DNA from: JBBTDV01 sp038042605
GTDB taxonomy: Bacteria > Bdellovibrionota > UBA1018
NCBI GenBank assembly: GCA_964358645.1
Contig: CAYHPW010000022.1
Span: 1 to 40,636 of the forward strand
Direction of reading: 5' to 3'
DNA: 40,636 nt
Under the pieces are notes generated by a model. It searched no databases, was not told the DNA's origin, and worked only from the letters and a program-made list of their open reading frames with translations. Made by a program: the position numbers and the translations under genes. This document shows positions 15,994 to 24,043 of the stretch, in pieces (the stretch's first letter is position 1; the number at the start of each line of letters is the position of its first letter).

Positions 15994-16425
15994 TTAGAAT
16001 TCTCCGGTCTCATTGTCACCATCACCGTCCAACTGCTCTTGGTTTTGGATATATTTTCTAATTTGGCCTTCTTCGAATCCAACCGTCGATGCTGCATAGC
16101 CTCTTGCCCACAGCCTCTCGCCATTGAAATTCTTTTTCCTTCCACCGAACTGTCTTGCTACTGCAATGTCACTTTTACCCTTAATGTAGCCCACTACTTC
16201 CGCGACTGCATACTTCGGCGGAATTTTGATCAGCATATGAACATGATCCTGCACCATATGCCCTTCCAAAATTGTACTCCCTCTTTCTTGCGCCAACTCA
16301 TGCATCACAGGTCCTAAAAATTTCCTGATTTTTCCATAAAGTTCTTTCTTGCGCCCCTTCGGTACGAATACTACATGATACTTACAGTCCCATTTCGAGT
16401 GGTTCATACTCTCGTAATTTGACAT
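15994..16425 (-). CDS. tnpA: IS200-family transposase TnpA (Y1, HUH)
   Basis: 143 aa, the usual IS200 size. WDCKYHVVFVPKGR opens the domain, DHVHML gives the HUH metal-binding histidines, and GYIKGKSDIAVARQFGG is diagnostic for the family. The catalytic Tyr is in RKYIQNQE. It cuts and rejoins single-stranded DNA at the hairpin ends. I start at ATG 16425 (MSNYESMNHSK) with AGGAG seven bases upstream; an upstream in-frame ATG at 16533 would extend through the leader hairpin. All catalytic residues are present, so it could be active. Confidence 0.93.
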   Translation of the reverse strand: MSNYESMNHSKWDCKYHVVFVPKGRKKELYGKIRKFLGPVMHELAQERGSTILEGHMVQDHVHMLIKIPPKYAVAEVVGYIKGKSDIAVARQFGGRKKNFNGERLWARGYAASTVGFEEGQIRKYIQNQEQLDGDGDNETGEF

Positions 16426-16428
16426 ATT

Positions 16429-16477
16429 GCTATCTCCTCTTTTGTGGAACCGCCAAGCTCCCCATAGAGGAGATAGC
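16429..16477 (-). promoter_or_regulatory. Leader hairpin burying the tnpA ribosome binding site
   Basis: On the minus strand GCTATCTCCTCT (from 16477-16466 read as complement) pairs perfectly over 12 bases with AGAGGAGATAGC just before the start codon (16440-16429), so the GAGGAG Shine-Dalgarno lies inside the stem. IS200 elements are known to repress TnpA synthesis through a leader structure of this kind; here the pairing is seen directly. Confidence 0.75.
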
Positions 16478-16680
16478 GCACAAACTGAGGAAACTGAATC
16501 TAAAGGCCAAGCCTTGGGAGTCGCCCTGGTCAAACCAGGGGCTTACCTGTCAGCGAGTTATTTTCTCAAGAGTACTGCAAAAATCCCCTAGCCAGCAAGG
16601 CGTAACCCCTCGGCTTCTGATCTTTTCCATAGTCATCATCCAGAAGTGATACGCACATACGCCGAGCGTGCGTAAACACA

Positions 16681-17874
16681 TCAAAGCATCTGATTCACAC
16701 CAAGATATCTGATATTACGACTCATCAGTAGATCATTATTTCCCAACCCGACTAGCAGGACTCTTGCTGCTGGGTAGCGTTTGATGAAATTCCGCGCGTC
16801 CTTGTGCGCAGTAGATAAAGTGGATTCATCGATGACAGGAATAATGCCCAATAGTCGCTGTTCACAACGAAAGCAAAGTGGGATTTCGTGGCCGGATCGC
16901 TCCGCATAGGAAAACGCTACCGCCCTCGCTTCCGGGCGGTAATGAAACTGCGTTCTGAGATTCTGATAGAGGAACAATAGGAACGATTTTTGAGGGTCAG
17001 AGACGCCAGGATAAAGATGCGCACACTCGGCAAGATCCTCAAAGAAAAGCACCGGCTTCAAAAAGTCACCCTCGGACGGAATGAAGCGTATGACGAACAT
17101 GGATTCAAGCGCTGATATGAGCTTGCGAAGAGTCGGAAGCGATATCCGCGTAACCCTGGCTACCTCAGAAATGGAAAACCGCCTTCCGGCCTGCGATGCT
17201 AGCGCAGCCAACAGCCGTCTTAATGTTTTGAAATCAAGAGATGTTTGTACCAGAAGCTTAAGGTCACGCTCTAGAATCGTATTGATCTGTGTCTCCATGC
17301 GTTGTGTCCGTATCCCGGCATCACGAACTCCGAAGACTCCTGGTAGTCCTCCGGTGTAGAGATATCTAGAATAGGTTTTAAGCGTAAAGGTCGGGTTACA
17401 CTTGAGTTCAATATTTAAATCCTTAGCCTTCATAAGCCTTAGGAGTTTATCTGCTAGTGGTTGGCTGTTTTGCTCGGCCCAGTCCATGGGAAGCAGTTCC
17501 CAGTTGATAATCCTGCCGGTTAAAGATTCTCGTATCGCCTTACGGCTCGAAAAACGAACCGACCCGGTCAGCAGAAACTGTCCAGGTTCCTTGTGTAGTC
17601 TCACCCATTCCTTGAGCGCTGGGAACAGGGCTGGGGCCAACTGGCATTCATCAATAATCAAAGGCTTCGCCTTGTGTTTGGCTAAGAATCCCATGGGCTC
17701 AGCGGATGCGTCACTCAATTCCGTTCCAAGATCAAGAGTAACATAACAATCCGACAATAGGCTTGCCAATGTGGTTTTCCCGACCTGCCGGTGACCTAGT
17801 ATCCCCGTAATGGGTGAAAACCGCATAGTCTTTGTGATCAATGATTGGAGGTGTCTTAGTCGTTGATGAGGCAT
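16681..17874 (-). CDS. AAA-family ATPase with DUF4143-type C-terminal domain (copy 2)
   Basis: 397 aa, paralog of 291-1502. Walker A GHRQVGKTT is at 27-35, Walker B IIDE ends at D75-E76, and the sensor-1-like strand is FLLTGSVRF. A winged-helix-like segment (about 220-270: ISEVARVTRISLPTLRKLI) comes before the C-terminal DUF4143 region. The two copies share their start (MPHQR) and the block ALFPALKE, but diverge strongly in the last third. There is no good Shine-Dalgarno. A TATCAT box lies 9-14 bases before the ATG and a double palindrome at 17895-17939 overlaps the expected promoter. The transcript may be nearly leaderless and tightly repressed, perhaps by the protein's own helix-turn-helix. 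The function is unknown. Confidence 0.85.
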   Translation of the reverse strand: MPHQRLRHLQSLITKTMRFSPITGILGHRQVGKTTLASLLSDCYVTLDLGTELSDASAEPMGFLAKHKAKPLIIDECQLAPALFPALKEWVRLHKEPGQFLLTGSVRFSSRKAIRESLTGRIINWELLPMDWAEQNSQPLADKLLRLMKAKDLNIELKCNPTFTLKTYSRYLYTGGLPGVFGVRDAGIRTQRMETQINTILERDLKLLVQTSLDFKTLRRLLAALASQAGRRFSISEVARVTRISLPTLRKLISALESMFVIRFIPSEGDFLKPVLFFEDLAECAHLYPGVSDPQKSFLLFLYQNLRTQFHYRPEARAVAFSYAERSGHEIPLCFRCEQRLLGIIPVIDESTLSTAHKDARNFIKRYPAARVLLVGLGNNDLLMSRNIRYLGVNQML

Positions 17875-17894
17875 GTTGTTTTTATGATACCCAC

Positions 17895-17939
17895 ACTTTC
17901 ACAAAAAGTGAAATGGGGAGTTTCACTTTTTGTGAAAGT
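17895..17939 (-). promoter_or_regulatory. Double palindromic operator candidate (TTTCAC-N5-GTGAAA, two copies)
   Basis: A perfect 19-bp inverted repeat (17895-17913 and 17921-17939) with a 7-base spacer. Each arm is itself a palindrome, TTTCAC-AAAAA-GTGAAA (17897-17913) and TTTCAC-TTTTT-GTGAAA (17921-17937). Two dimer sites 24 bp centre to centre, just upstream of the ATPase start, look like a cooperative repressor operator. The gene-distal side shows nothing transcribed away from it for more than 190 bases. Confidence 0.65.
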
Positions 17940-18132
17940 CCATTTCATATTCTCAAGTGGCACATCGGTAGCCCTCATGTAAAATGTACAACCGCACGTT
18001 TGACTGTAGACGTCTGGCCTACCATTTATAGGGTAATGATTGGACCGAGCTATCGCGCTGATATATGGGTGCTAGTGGAGCGGTATCATTACCATTTGAT
18101 AGCGGCGTGTCCGGAATGGACCCTTTGTGGGG

Positions 18133-18208
18133 TGGTGGCTTGGGACGGAATTGAACCGCCGACACACGCCTTTTCAGGGCGCTGCTCTACCGACTGAGCT
18201 ACCAAGCC
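18133..18208 (-). tRNA. tRNA-Phe (GAA)
   Basis: A 76-base cloverleaf with acceptor GGCUUGG/CCAAGCC, a D arm with AGCUCAGUCGGUAGAGC, anticodon loop CUGAAAA (anticodon GAA), a T arm with GGUUCAAUUCC, and encoded CCA at 18135-18133. I saw no displaced copy of its 3' end nearby that would mark an integration site. Confidence 0.96.
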
Positions 18209-18307
18209 GTTGCAATAAGACAATATAATAAGACTTTGCTACGCGATCTTTTCCCAAAACGCAACATTGTATTCTGCTGGGTATTCGCTGGACATTTGCT
18301 AAGAGAC

Positions 18308-20761
18308 TCACTCCTTCTTTCCGACTATAGCCGGGAGGGTAATATCTCTATCGTTGCGGCGTATATGGAAACTTATTTCATCTCCAGGTTTCAGTTCTAC
18401 AAGTATATTCATGAATGATTCCAGTGTGGATATTTGTTGCATCGTTATGGCATCGTTCTCATTATATGGCACTAACTTTGGTTTTACCGGAGCTGTTATT
18501 CCAAACAGAATATCGCCACGAATTAATCCTGCTTTTTCTGCGGGACTTCCTGGTCTCGTGCCGGCTATTTTTACTCCGTGGTCAGCTGCAGAATTTGCTG
18601 AAGTTGTTTTTTCATTGGTAGCCGTGACTGCGGTCAAACTCGCATAATCTGGGATTGTCCCTAGATATGCTCCGCTTGGTGCGCGTTTTTTCTCAAATAT
18701 TTGCCGTCCAAATAAAACCGGTGTGCTTACCTTCTGGAGATTAAATTTTTGCTGAGGATCGGCGGATTTAAGTGCTATCGACGCAACCACTTCTGAAACC
18801 TGCACACCTCCTGTGGCATTGATTTTATCAGGGGTGTCGGTCGTGCGGTGATAATCTTCATGCGGACCGGTGAAAAAATGAAGCACCGGAATGCCCATCA
18901 TATAAAAAGCCATCTGGTCGCTCGGGCCATAACCATCCCCGCCACCAGGACAGTTGAGACGGTAGTCTGTGCAGCTGTCTTCAACGATTTTTTTCCACTC
19001 TTTTGCAGATGCTGTTCCGAAAACGATGAGGGTATTGTTGTCCATCCTGCCTACCATGTCCATGTTGAGCATGGCTTTTGGCTTGATTTGCGCGTTCTGC
19101 AACATTTCAACGAATCTTGAAGAACCCGCGGTCCCAACTTCTTCTCCAGCAAAACCCATGAACACGAAGCAAGATTGTCTTAGATCATTTTTATTGCCTA
19201 TGATACGTGCGGCTTCAAGTAGTGCTGCTATACCTGAGGCGTTATCATCCGCTCCAGGATGTAGCCCTGTGCGAGTTGGTTCCAGAGAATTTTCAGCACC
19301 GAGTCCAAGCGCGTCCAAATGCGCACCTATAACTACGGGCTGGGTTTTTCCGCAGCCGTTGCCGAACACTCCGGCTACATTGTTGGCTTTTCCAATGTTG
19401 TTAGTTGTTGGAACTCTAATCTCGATATTATGCATAAAACCTGAGCCATATTTCGCCGCTTTCTTGAAAACATCGAAGAACGGCTTCAACCCTATGGCCT
19501 GGAATCTTTGGGCAAGCAAGACCTCCGCTTTGGTGCGCCCAGATGTGAAGAGCCCCCTGCCCTCCAATTCAGGTGCGCTTAATTCTTGTATTAAGGCCAA
19601 GAATCGATTCGCAGGATCCTGATCTTCTGTAGATATATTATTTGAATCATCGGGAGATGTGTTCACCCATTCAGCTATAAAAACATTCGTTTCGCGAGGC
19701 GCTGTCCCATTGCGGTTTGATGAAAATGCCAAAAAACGTCCATCAGGTGAGAACATCGGAAAACTATCAAATGTGTCTGAGAAGCTCACACGCTCTAACC
19801 CAGTTCCATTCACATTAATCATGTAAAGGTCGAACTTATGCCCATTTGGGTCGCGCGGATTTGATGAAAAAAGTATTTTCTTACCATCCTGTGTGAAAGA
19901 AGGCGCAAAGCTTGCCGCTCGGAGCCTGGTCACTTGTCTTGCATGTGTTCCATCAGAATTCGCTATCCATATTTCCAACTCGCCAGGCCTTACAAGATGC
20001 TGTGAGAGTAGCGCTTTGTAGTCATCCATCTCCTTGCCTTGTCGAGGTCTGGATGCGCGCCAGACTATTTGCTTACAGTCATGTGAAAAAAATGCTCCCC
20101 CGTCGTAGCCCATTGCATGGGTAATCCGTTTAATGCCTGTGAGTGTGCCAAGAGAATCCAGTTTGCCAGTATACAGCTCTAAGTCACCATCACGATCACT
20201 TGTGAAAATGACTGAGCCGTCATGGCAAATAGTAGCTTCAGCATTATAAGCGCGTGGCGCGCCTGGCTCCAGCGGTTGCAAGTCAGTCCCATCAGATTTG
20301 GTACTGTATATCTGATAAGAATTGTATATGGGCCAAACGTAACCTTTGCTCATGTCTGGTGTTGGAGGGCAATTATCCCCAGTACTTTTAGTGCTGCTGA
20401 AAAGAACACGTTTGTTATCTGGATAAAAAAATGAACAGGTTGTGCGGCCTTTATTTATAGAGATTGGCAGGAATTTGGTGCCGGATGAATTCATTAAATA
20501 TATTTGATCACATTCGGGACCGCGCTCACTTTCTGAATCGATATATTTATGCATCCCCGTGCCTTTGTGTTGAAAGGACAACCATTTTCCATCAAATGAC
20601 CAGTATGCTTCCGCATTTGTTCCACCGGAGGTGAGTTGGCGAAGATTTTTAAACCTTTTTTCGCCGGGATATGTGAGGCTGGGGTCCATGTTAGATTTTG
20701 CTGGCCCATGACCGCAAGCAGCGAGCGAAAGAATTACTATAAGATATAATAAAATCCGCAT
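18308..20761 (-). CDS. Lipoprotein with PD40 propeller, M28 aminopeptidase and PDZ domains
   Basis: 817 aa. The lipobox LAAC (C16) anchors it to a membrane. Residues about 35-370 carry TolB/PD40-type propeller blades (AYWSFDGKWLSF, VIFTSDRDGDLELY, PMFSPDGRFLAFSS). Residues about 400-660 are an M28 zinc peptidase with metal/catalytic positions AHLDALG, PGADDNASG, GFAGEE, NMDMVGR and DYHRTTD. A PDZ domain (about 700-815, GSPAEKAGLIRGDIL) closes the protein. It probably removes N-terminal residues from peptides in the periplasm or at the surface, with propeller and PDZ acting as substrate-binding parts. A GGAGA lies before the start, and the tRNA-Phe gene follows on the same strand. All five metal-site motifs are intact. 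Confidence 0.88.
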   Translation of the reverse strand: MRILLYLIVILSLAACGHGPAKSNMDPSLTYPGEKRFKNLRQLTSGGTNAEAYWSFDGKWLSFQHKGTGMHKYIDSESERGPECDQIYLMNSSGTKFLPISINKGRTTCSFFYPDNKRVLFSSTKSTGDNCPPTPDMSKGYVWPIYNSYQIYSTKSDGTDLQPLEPGAPRAYNAEATICHDGSVIFTSDRDGDLELYTGKLDSLGTLTGIKRITHAMGYDGGAFFSHDCKQIVWRASRPRQGKEMDDYKALLSQHLVRPGELEIWIANSDGTHARQVTRLRAASFAPSFTQDGKKILFSSNPRDPNGHKFDLYMINVNGTGLERVSFSDTFDSFPMFSPDGRFLAFSSNRNGTAPRETNVFIAEWVNTSPDDSNNISTEDQDPANRFLALIQELSAPELEGRGLFTSGRTKAEVLLAQRFQAIGLKPFFDVFKKAAKYGSGFMHNIEIRVPTTNNIGKANNVAGVFGNGCGKTQPVVIGAHLDALGLGAENSLEPTRTGLHPGADDNASGIAALLEAARIIGNKNDLRQSCFVFMGFAGEEVGTAGSSRFVEMLQNAQIKPKAMLNMDMVGRMDNNTLIVFGTASAKEWKKIVEDSCTDYRLNCPGGGDGYGPSDQMAFYMMGIPVLHFFTGPHEDYHRTTDTPDKINATGGVQVSEVVASIALKSADPQQKFNLQKVSTPVLFGRQIFEKKRAPSGAYLGTIPDYASLTAVTATNEKTTSANSAADHGVKIAGTRPGSPAEKAGLIRGDILFGITAPVKPKLVPYNENDAITMQQISTLESFMNILVELKPGDEISFHIRRNDRDITLPAIVGKKE

Positions 20762-20844
20762 AATCAGGTCTCCATTGAAAAATATGAAAGAGCCAAGCCT
20801 ATATGGTTATCTTTCTAAAGTCGAACACCTTCTTAAGCTATGTC

Positions 20845-21210
20845 TTACGGAGACTCAGAGAGTTCTTTTTGTATGTCATTTAGTTCTTTTAGTGTGAGCG
20901 TTTTATAATCATACGCTCGCCCATGCCTGAGAATTAGCGCTTCTACCACCTTGATTCGTTTAATTAGCACTTCAACTTGATCTTGCGGTACGACGTCATA
21001 TTTTGCATTAACGCTATCGGTTTTTTGTTTGTTATGGAGAACTTCTTGTACGGCATCTGGCTCTTCTAAAGCGCTATATCGTTCTAGAGTTTTCTTTTGT
21101 TTTGCAAATGCCTTTGCAAAGAAAAGATGGCTTGTTAACTCACATAATGTAAGTGACGTTACCACGATTAAACAGATTAAATTAAGCAGCTTGTTTATTC
21201 CCTTGTACAT
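20845..21210 (-). CDS. Small exported protein of unknown function
   Basis: 121 aa. One hydrophobic N-terminal helix (about residues 8-28) is either a signal peptide or an anchor. The rest is charged and helical, ending in KTLTLKELNDIQKELSESP, and may form a short coiled coil. A strong AGGAG lies eight bases upstream. It is followed 83 bases later by the peptidase lipoprotein gene on the same strand, so they may share a transcript. No family recognised. Confidence 0.65.
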   Translation of the reverse strand: MYKGINKLLNLICLIVVTSLTLCELTSHLFFAKAFAKQKKTLERYSALEEPDAVQEVLHNKQKTDSVNAKYDVVPQDQVEVLIKRIKVVEALILRHGRAYDYKTLTLKELNDIQKELSESP

Positions 21211-21281
21211 AAATCGCTCCTCACGTCGCGCTGCGCAAGCGGTTTACTGTTAGTTTCAATTTAAAAAAAAACAATCTTACG

Positions 21282-21336
21282 TTGACAAGTCAATACCTAT
21301 GATCAATATAACCCACCGAAAGTAGTTTTCTACTTT
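21282..21336 (+). promoter_or_regulatory. groESL promoter region with 5' hairpin
   Basis: TTGACA (21282-21287) fits a -35 box. A/T-rich AATATA (21305-21310) at 17-base spacing is a modest -10. AAAGTAG (21319-21325) and CTACTTT (21330-21336) form a 7-bp hairpin with a TTTT loop around the expected transcript start. No CIRCE element (TTAGCACTC-N9-GAGTGCTAA) is present, so HrcA control of the usual type is unlikely. Confidence 0.4.
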
Positions 21337-21382
21337 TACTAATTGTTAATGCATAGATCGTAATAAATGGAGGTTGATTAAT

Positions 21383-21673
21383 ATGCAAGTTCGTCCATTA
21401 CATGACCGTGTACTGGTCAAGCGCTTTACGGAAGAAGAGCGATCAAAAGGTGGAATCATCATCCCGGATACGGCAAAGGAAAAGCCAATTCAGGGAGAAA
21501 TTATTGCGGCCGGCCAAGGCCGTGTAACAGAAGACGGAAAAATTCGTCCTCTGGATGTTAAGAAAGGTGATCGCGTTCTTTTTGGTAAGTACGCAGGCAC
21601 CGAAATAAAGATTGATGGCGAAGAATATCTTATGATGCGAGAAGAAGATATTCTTGGCGTTCTCTCTTCTTAA
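21383..21673 (+). CDS. groES: Co-chaperonin GroES (Cpn10)
   Basis: 96 aa, the usual length. It caps the GroEL cage. Family blocks: PLHDRVLVKR, SKGGIIIPDTAKEKP (the mobile loop), GDRVLFGKYAGTEIKIDGEEYLMMREEDILGV. I start it at ATG 21383, ten bases after GGAGG; a TTG at 21374 would overlap the spacing. groEL follows after 38 bases with its own ribosome binding site. Confidence 0.98.
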   Translation: MQVRPLHDRVLVKRFTEEERSKGGIIIPDTAKEKPIQGEIIAAGQGRVTEDGKIRPLDVKKGDRVLFGKYAGTEIKIDGEEYLMMREEDILGVLSS

Positions 21674-21711
21674 TCAAAAGTGACACAGAAATAATTTGAG
21701 GAGGTAATTAC

Positions 21712-23361
21712 ATGTCCGCTAAGGAACTTCGTTTTTCAGAACAAGCCCGTTCAGCAATATTGAGCGGTGTTAACATCCTCGCTGACGCAGTTAAAGTGAC
21801 CCTTGGTCCCAAGGGCCGTAATGTAGTCATCGAGAAATCATTTGGTGCGCCGAATATCACGAAAGACGGCGTAACGGTTGCTAAGGAAATCGAGCTATCA
21901 GATAAGTTTGAGAATATGGGGGCGCAGATGGTTCGCGAAGTCGCTTCCAAGACTAATGATGATGCTGGTGATGGCACGACAACCGCGACTTTATTAGCAC
22001 AGGCAATATATCGCGAAGGTGCAAAGATCGTAGCAGCTGGCCACAATCCAATGGAATTAAAGCGTGGGATTGATATGGCAGTTACAGTTGTTGTTGATGA
22101 GCTAAAGAAGATGTCTAAGCCAATCAAGGATCAAAAAGAAGTAGCTCAGGTTGGTATAGTCTCCGCGAATAATGATGTCACGATCGGCAAGATCATCGCG
22201 GAAGCAATGGAAAAGGTCGGCAAAGAAGGTGTTATAACTGTTGAAGAGTCAAAGACAGCCGAGACAACACTTGATGTTGTTGAAGGTATGCAATTTGATC
22301 GTGGTTATTTGTCACCATATTTTGTGACCAATGCTGAGAAGATGGAAGCATCGTTAGAGAATCCATACATTCTTATTTATGACAAGAAGATCAGCTCAAT
22401 GAAAGATCTATTGCCGCTTCTTGAAAAAGTTGTTCAGCGCTCAAAGCCTTTGTTGATTATCGCTGAAGAGGTCGAGGGCGAGGCGTTAGCAACTCTCGTG
22501 GTGAACAAGCTACGTGGCACTCTTCAGGTCGCCGCTGTAAAGGCACCGGGTTTTGGTGATCGCCGTAAGGAAATGCTGCAAGATATAGCGGTATTGACAG
22601 GTGGTCGTGTGATTTCAGAGGAACTTGGTCACAAGCTAGAATCTGCCCGTTTGGAAGATCTCGGTACAGCAAAGAAAATCACGGTCGATAAAGACAATAC
22701 AACGATCGTAGATGGTGCTGGAAAGAGATCCGACGTTGAAGGCAGGGTAAAGACGATTCGTGCTCAGATCGAGGAAACCACCTCTGATTATGATAGCGAG
22801 AAGCTGCAAGAAAGGCTCGCCAAGCTTGTTGGTGGCGTTGCCGTGATCAACGTTGGGGCAGCTACTGAAGTTGAGATGAAAGAGAAAAAAGCCCGCGTTG
22901 AGGATGCTCTTAATGCTACACGCGCCGCTGTAGAGGAAGGTATAGTTCCTGGCGGCGGTACCGCAATTTTGAGGGCAACCAAGGCTCTTGACAGCTTGAA
23001 GAATCTAACCCCAGAGCAGCAAGCTGGCGTTAATATTATCAAACGGGCTCTTGAAGAGCCGTTGCGTCAGATTGCCGCTAATGCCGGTTATGAAGGCTCA
23101 ATCGTTGTTGATAAGGTCATGAGCAATCCATCTTTTTCGTGGGGCTTTAATGCTCTTACTGAAAAGTATGAAGACTTGATTGCATCAGGGGTCATTGATC
23201 CAGCGAAAGTAGCAAGGTGCGCTTTGCAGAATGCTGCAAGTGTAGCTAGCTTGATGTTAACCACTGAAACACTTATAGCTGAGAAGCCTAAAAAAGAGTC
23301 TGCTATGTCTGGAGGACCAGGAGCAGGCGGCATGGGCGGCGGCTATGGCGACATGATGTAA
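21712..23361 (+). CDS. groEL: Chaperonin GroEL (Cpn60)
   Basis: 549 aa, full length. ATP-dependent protein-folding cage in the cytoplasm. Equatorial ATP-site motifs (TLGPKGRNVV, DAGDGTTTAT), apical substrate-binding region, and the signature AAVEEGIVPGGG before the C-terminal equatorial segment. It ends with the flexible Gly-Met tail GGMGGGYGDMM. It has an optimal GAGGAGGT ribosome binding site and lies in an operon with groES. A strong terminator follows 36 bases after the stop. Nothing unusual in the sequence. Confidence 0.99.
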   Translation: MSAKELRFSEQARSAILSGVNILADAVKVTLGPKGRNVVIEKSFGAPNITKDGVTVAKEIELSDKFENMGAQMVREVASKTNDDAGDGTTTATLLAQAIYREGAKIVAAGHNPMELKRGIDMAVTVVVDELKKMSKPIKDQKEVAQVGIVSANNDVTIGKIIAEAMEKVGKEGVITVEESKTAETTLDVVEGMQFDRGYLSPYFVTNAEKMEASLENPYILIYDKKISSMKDLLPLLEKVVQRSKPLLIIAEEVEGEALATLVVNKLRGTLQVAAVKAPGFGDRRKEMLQDIAVLTGGRVISEELGHKLESARLEDLGTAKKITVDKDNTTIVDGAGKRSDVEGRVKTIRAQIEETTSDYDSEKLQERLAKLVGGVAVINVGAATEVEMKEKKARVEDALNATRAAVEEGIVPGGGTAILRATKALDSLKNLTPEQQAGVNIIKRALEEPLRQIAANAGYEGSIVVDKVMSNPSFSWGFNALTEKYEDLIASGVIDPAKVARCALQNAASVASLMLTTETLIAEKPKKESAMSGGPGAGGMGGGYGDMM

Positions 23362-23397
23362 AAATCAGTCAAGAACAAGAGAAAACTGTTCAAAAAA

Positions 23398-23428
23398 CCC
23401 CGATAGTTTATCTATCGGGGTTTTTTTT
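23398..23428 (+). terminator. Intrinsic terminator after groEL
   Basis: A 9-bp perfect stem, CCCCGATAG/CTATCGGGG, with a TTTAT loop, followed by eight T. The preceding run of A makes it able to work for the convergent minus-strand gene as well, whose stop is at 23436. Confidence 0.93.
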
Positions 23429-23435
23429 ATAGATA

Positions 23436-23873
23436 TCAATCTGCTAGATCGAGTGCCGCTAAGTAGCGGTGATTTACATCATAGTAAAGAGATATCGCTG
23501 GATGAGGTGCATCGTCACATTCAATGCAAACTTCATAACCGACAATCATCTCAAATTCTTCCAATTCATCGCGAAACCTGACTTCATGAAATAAAGCGAT
23601 TTTACAGCCGAGATCAATTTTTTTTGTGTATTCATTTGCTGATGTCAGGATTCCTTCAAGATCAGGACGATTTAAACGATTTATCAGCTTTCTAATGCCG
23701 GAATGGCGCATTTGTCTTGCCAATTTTTCGGCAGAAGAGATGTCAATTGAAATGTGACTGGGTTTGCTAAAGATATCAGCCCGTGCAAACTCATCACACG
23801 ATACATTTTTTGTTGGCGCTAACAACAACCCCGTCAACAGAGCGCCAACGATTAAGAGCTTTTGTAAACGCAT
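23436..23873 (-). CDS. Small secreted protein of unknown function
   Basis: 145 aa with a clear signal peptide (LLIVGALLTGLLLAP, cleavage near VSC). The mature part contains four or five Cys in pairs (ECDD, EVCIECDD), suggesting disulfides or a metal site, and a central helical segment. The ribosome binding site GAGGAGGGG is strong. Convergent with groEL and sharing its bidirectional terminator. No family recognised. Confidence 0.65.
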   Translation of the reverse strand: MRLQKLLIVGALLTGLLLAPTKNVSCDEFARADIFSKPSHISIDISSAEKLARQMRHSGIRKLINRLNRPDLEGILTSANEYTKKIDLGCKIALFHEVRFRDELEEFEMIVGYEVCIECDDAPHPAISLYYDVNHRYLAALDLAD

Positions 23874-23946
23874 AATCAGCCCCTCCTCGCGTTTTTAGGT
23901 GTCTGTTCATCGGGGCCGAAAAATTCGCCGCGTATATTACAACGGG

Positions 23947-23999
23947 TACCACGTACGGTGGTAAAAAGTGCCCTCCTTGGAAAAAGCCCCAAGGTTTTT
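23947..23999. other. Two intergenic hairpins
   Basis: TACCAC-GTACG-GTGGTA (23947-23963) and CCTTGG-N8-CCAAGG plus TTTTT (23975-23999) lie between two minus-strand genes. The second is terminator-like in the plus direction. Together they may end transcription of the upstream minus-strand gene or regulate the small secreted protein downstream. Confidence 0.4.
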
Positions 24000-24043
24000 A
24001 GGAATTGTTAGTTTATAGCAATATTCGTTGTTTAGTACAACAC

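Larger units (their letters stand above)
15900..16545 (-). mobile_element. IS200-type insertion sequence (IS200/IS605 family)
   Basis: A single tnpA without tnpB is bracketed by hairpins, the plan of IS200. On the 3' side lie three short stems (15912-15928, 15944-15960, 15977-15990). On the 5' side lies CCCTGGT-CAA-ACCAGGG (16524-16540). The total is about 650 bp, close to the usual size. Exact ends are uncertain because this family makes no target duplication and has no terminal inverted repeats. Confidence 0.75.

Noticed and set aside
15900..16545. REP-associated tyrosine transposase (RAYT) rather than IS200
   Set aside because: RAYTs sit among dispersed REP hairpins with a GTAG-type foot. 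Here the hairpins occur only at the element ends and the protein has IS200 length and motifs.
18133..18208. tRNA-Phe as an integration site for a genomic island
   Set aside because: No second copy of the tRNA 3' end was seen near the gene, and no integrase is in the window.
21241..21372. Possible CIRCE element before groES
   Set aside because: Neither half, TTAGCACTC nor GAGTGCTAA, is present. The inverted repeat seen is a different, shorter one.
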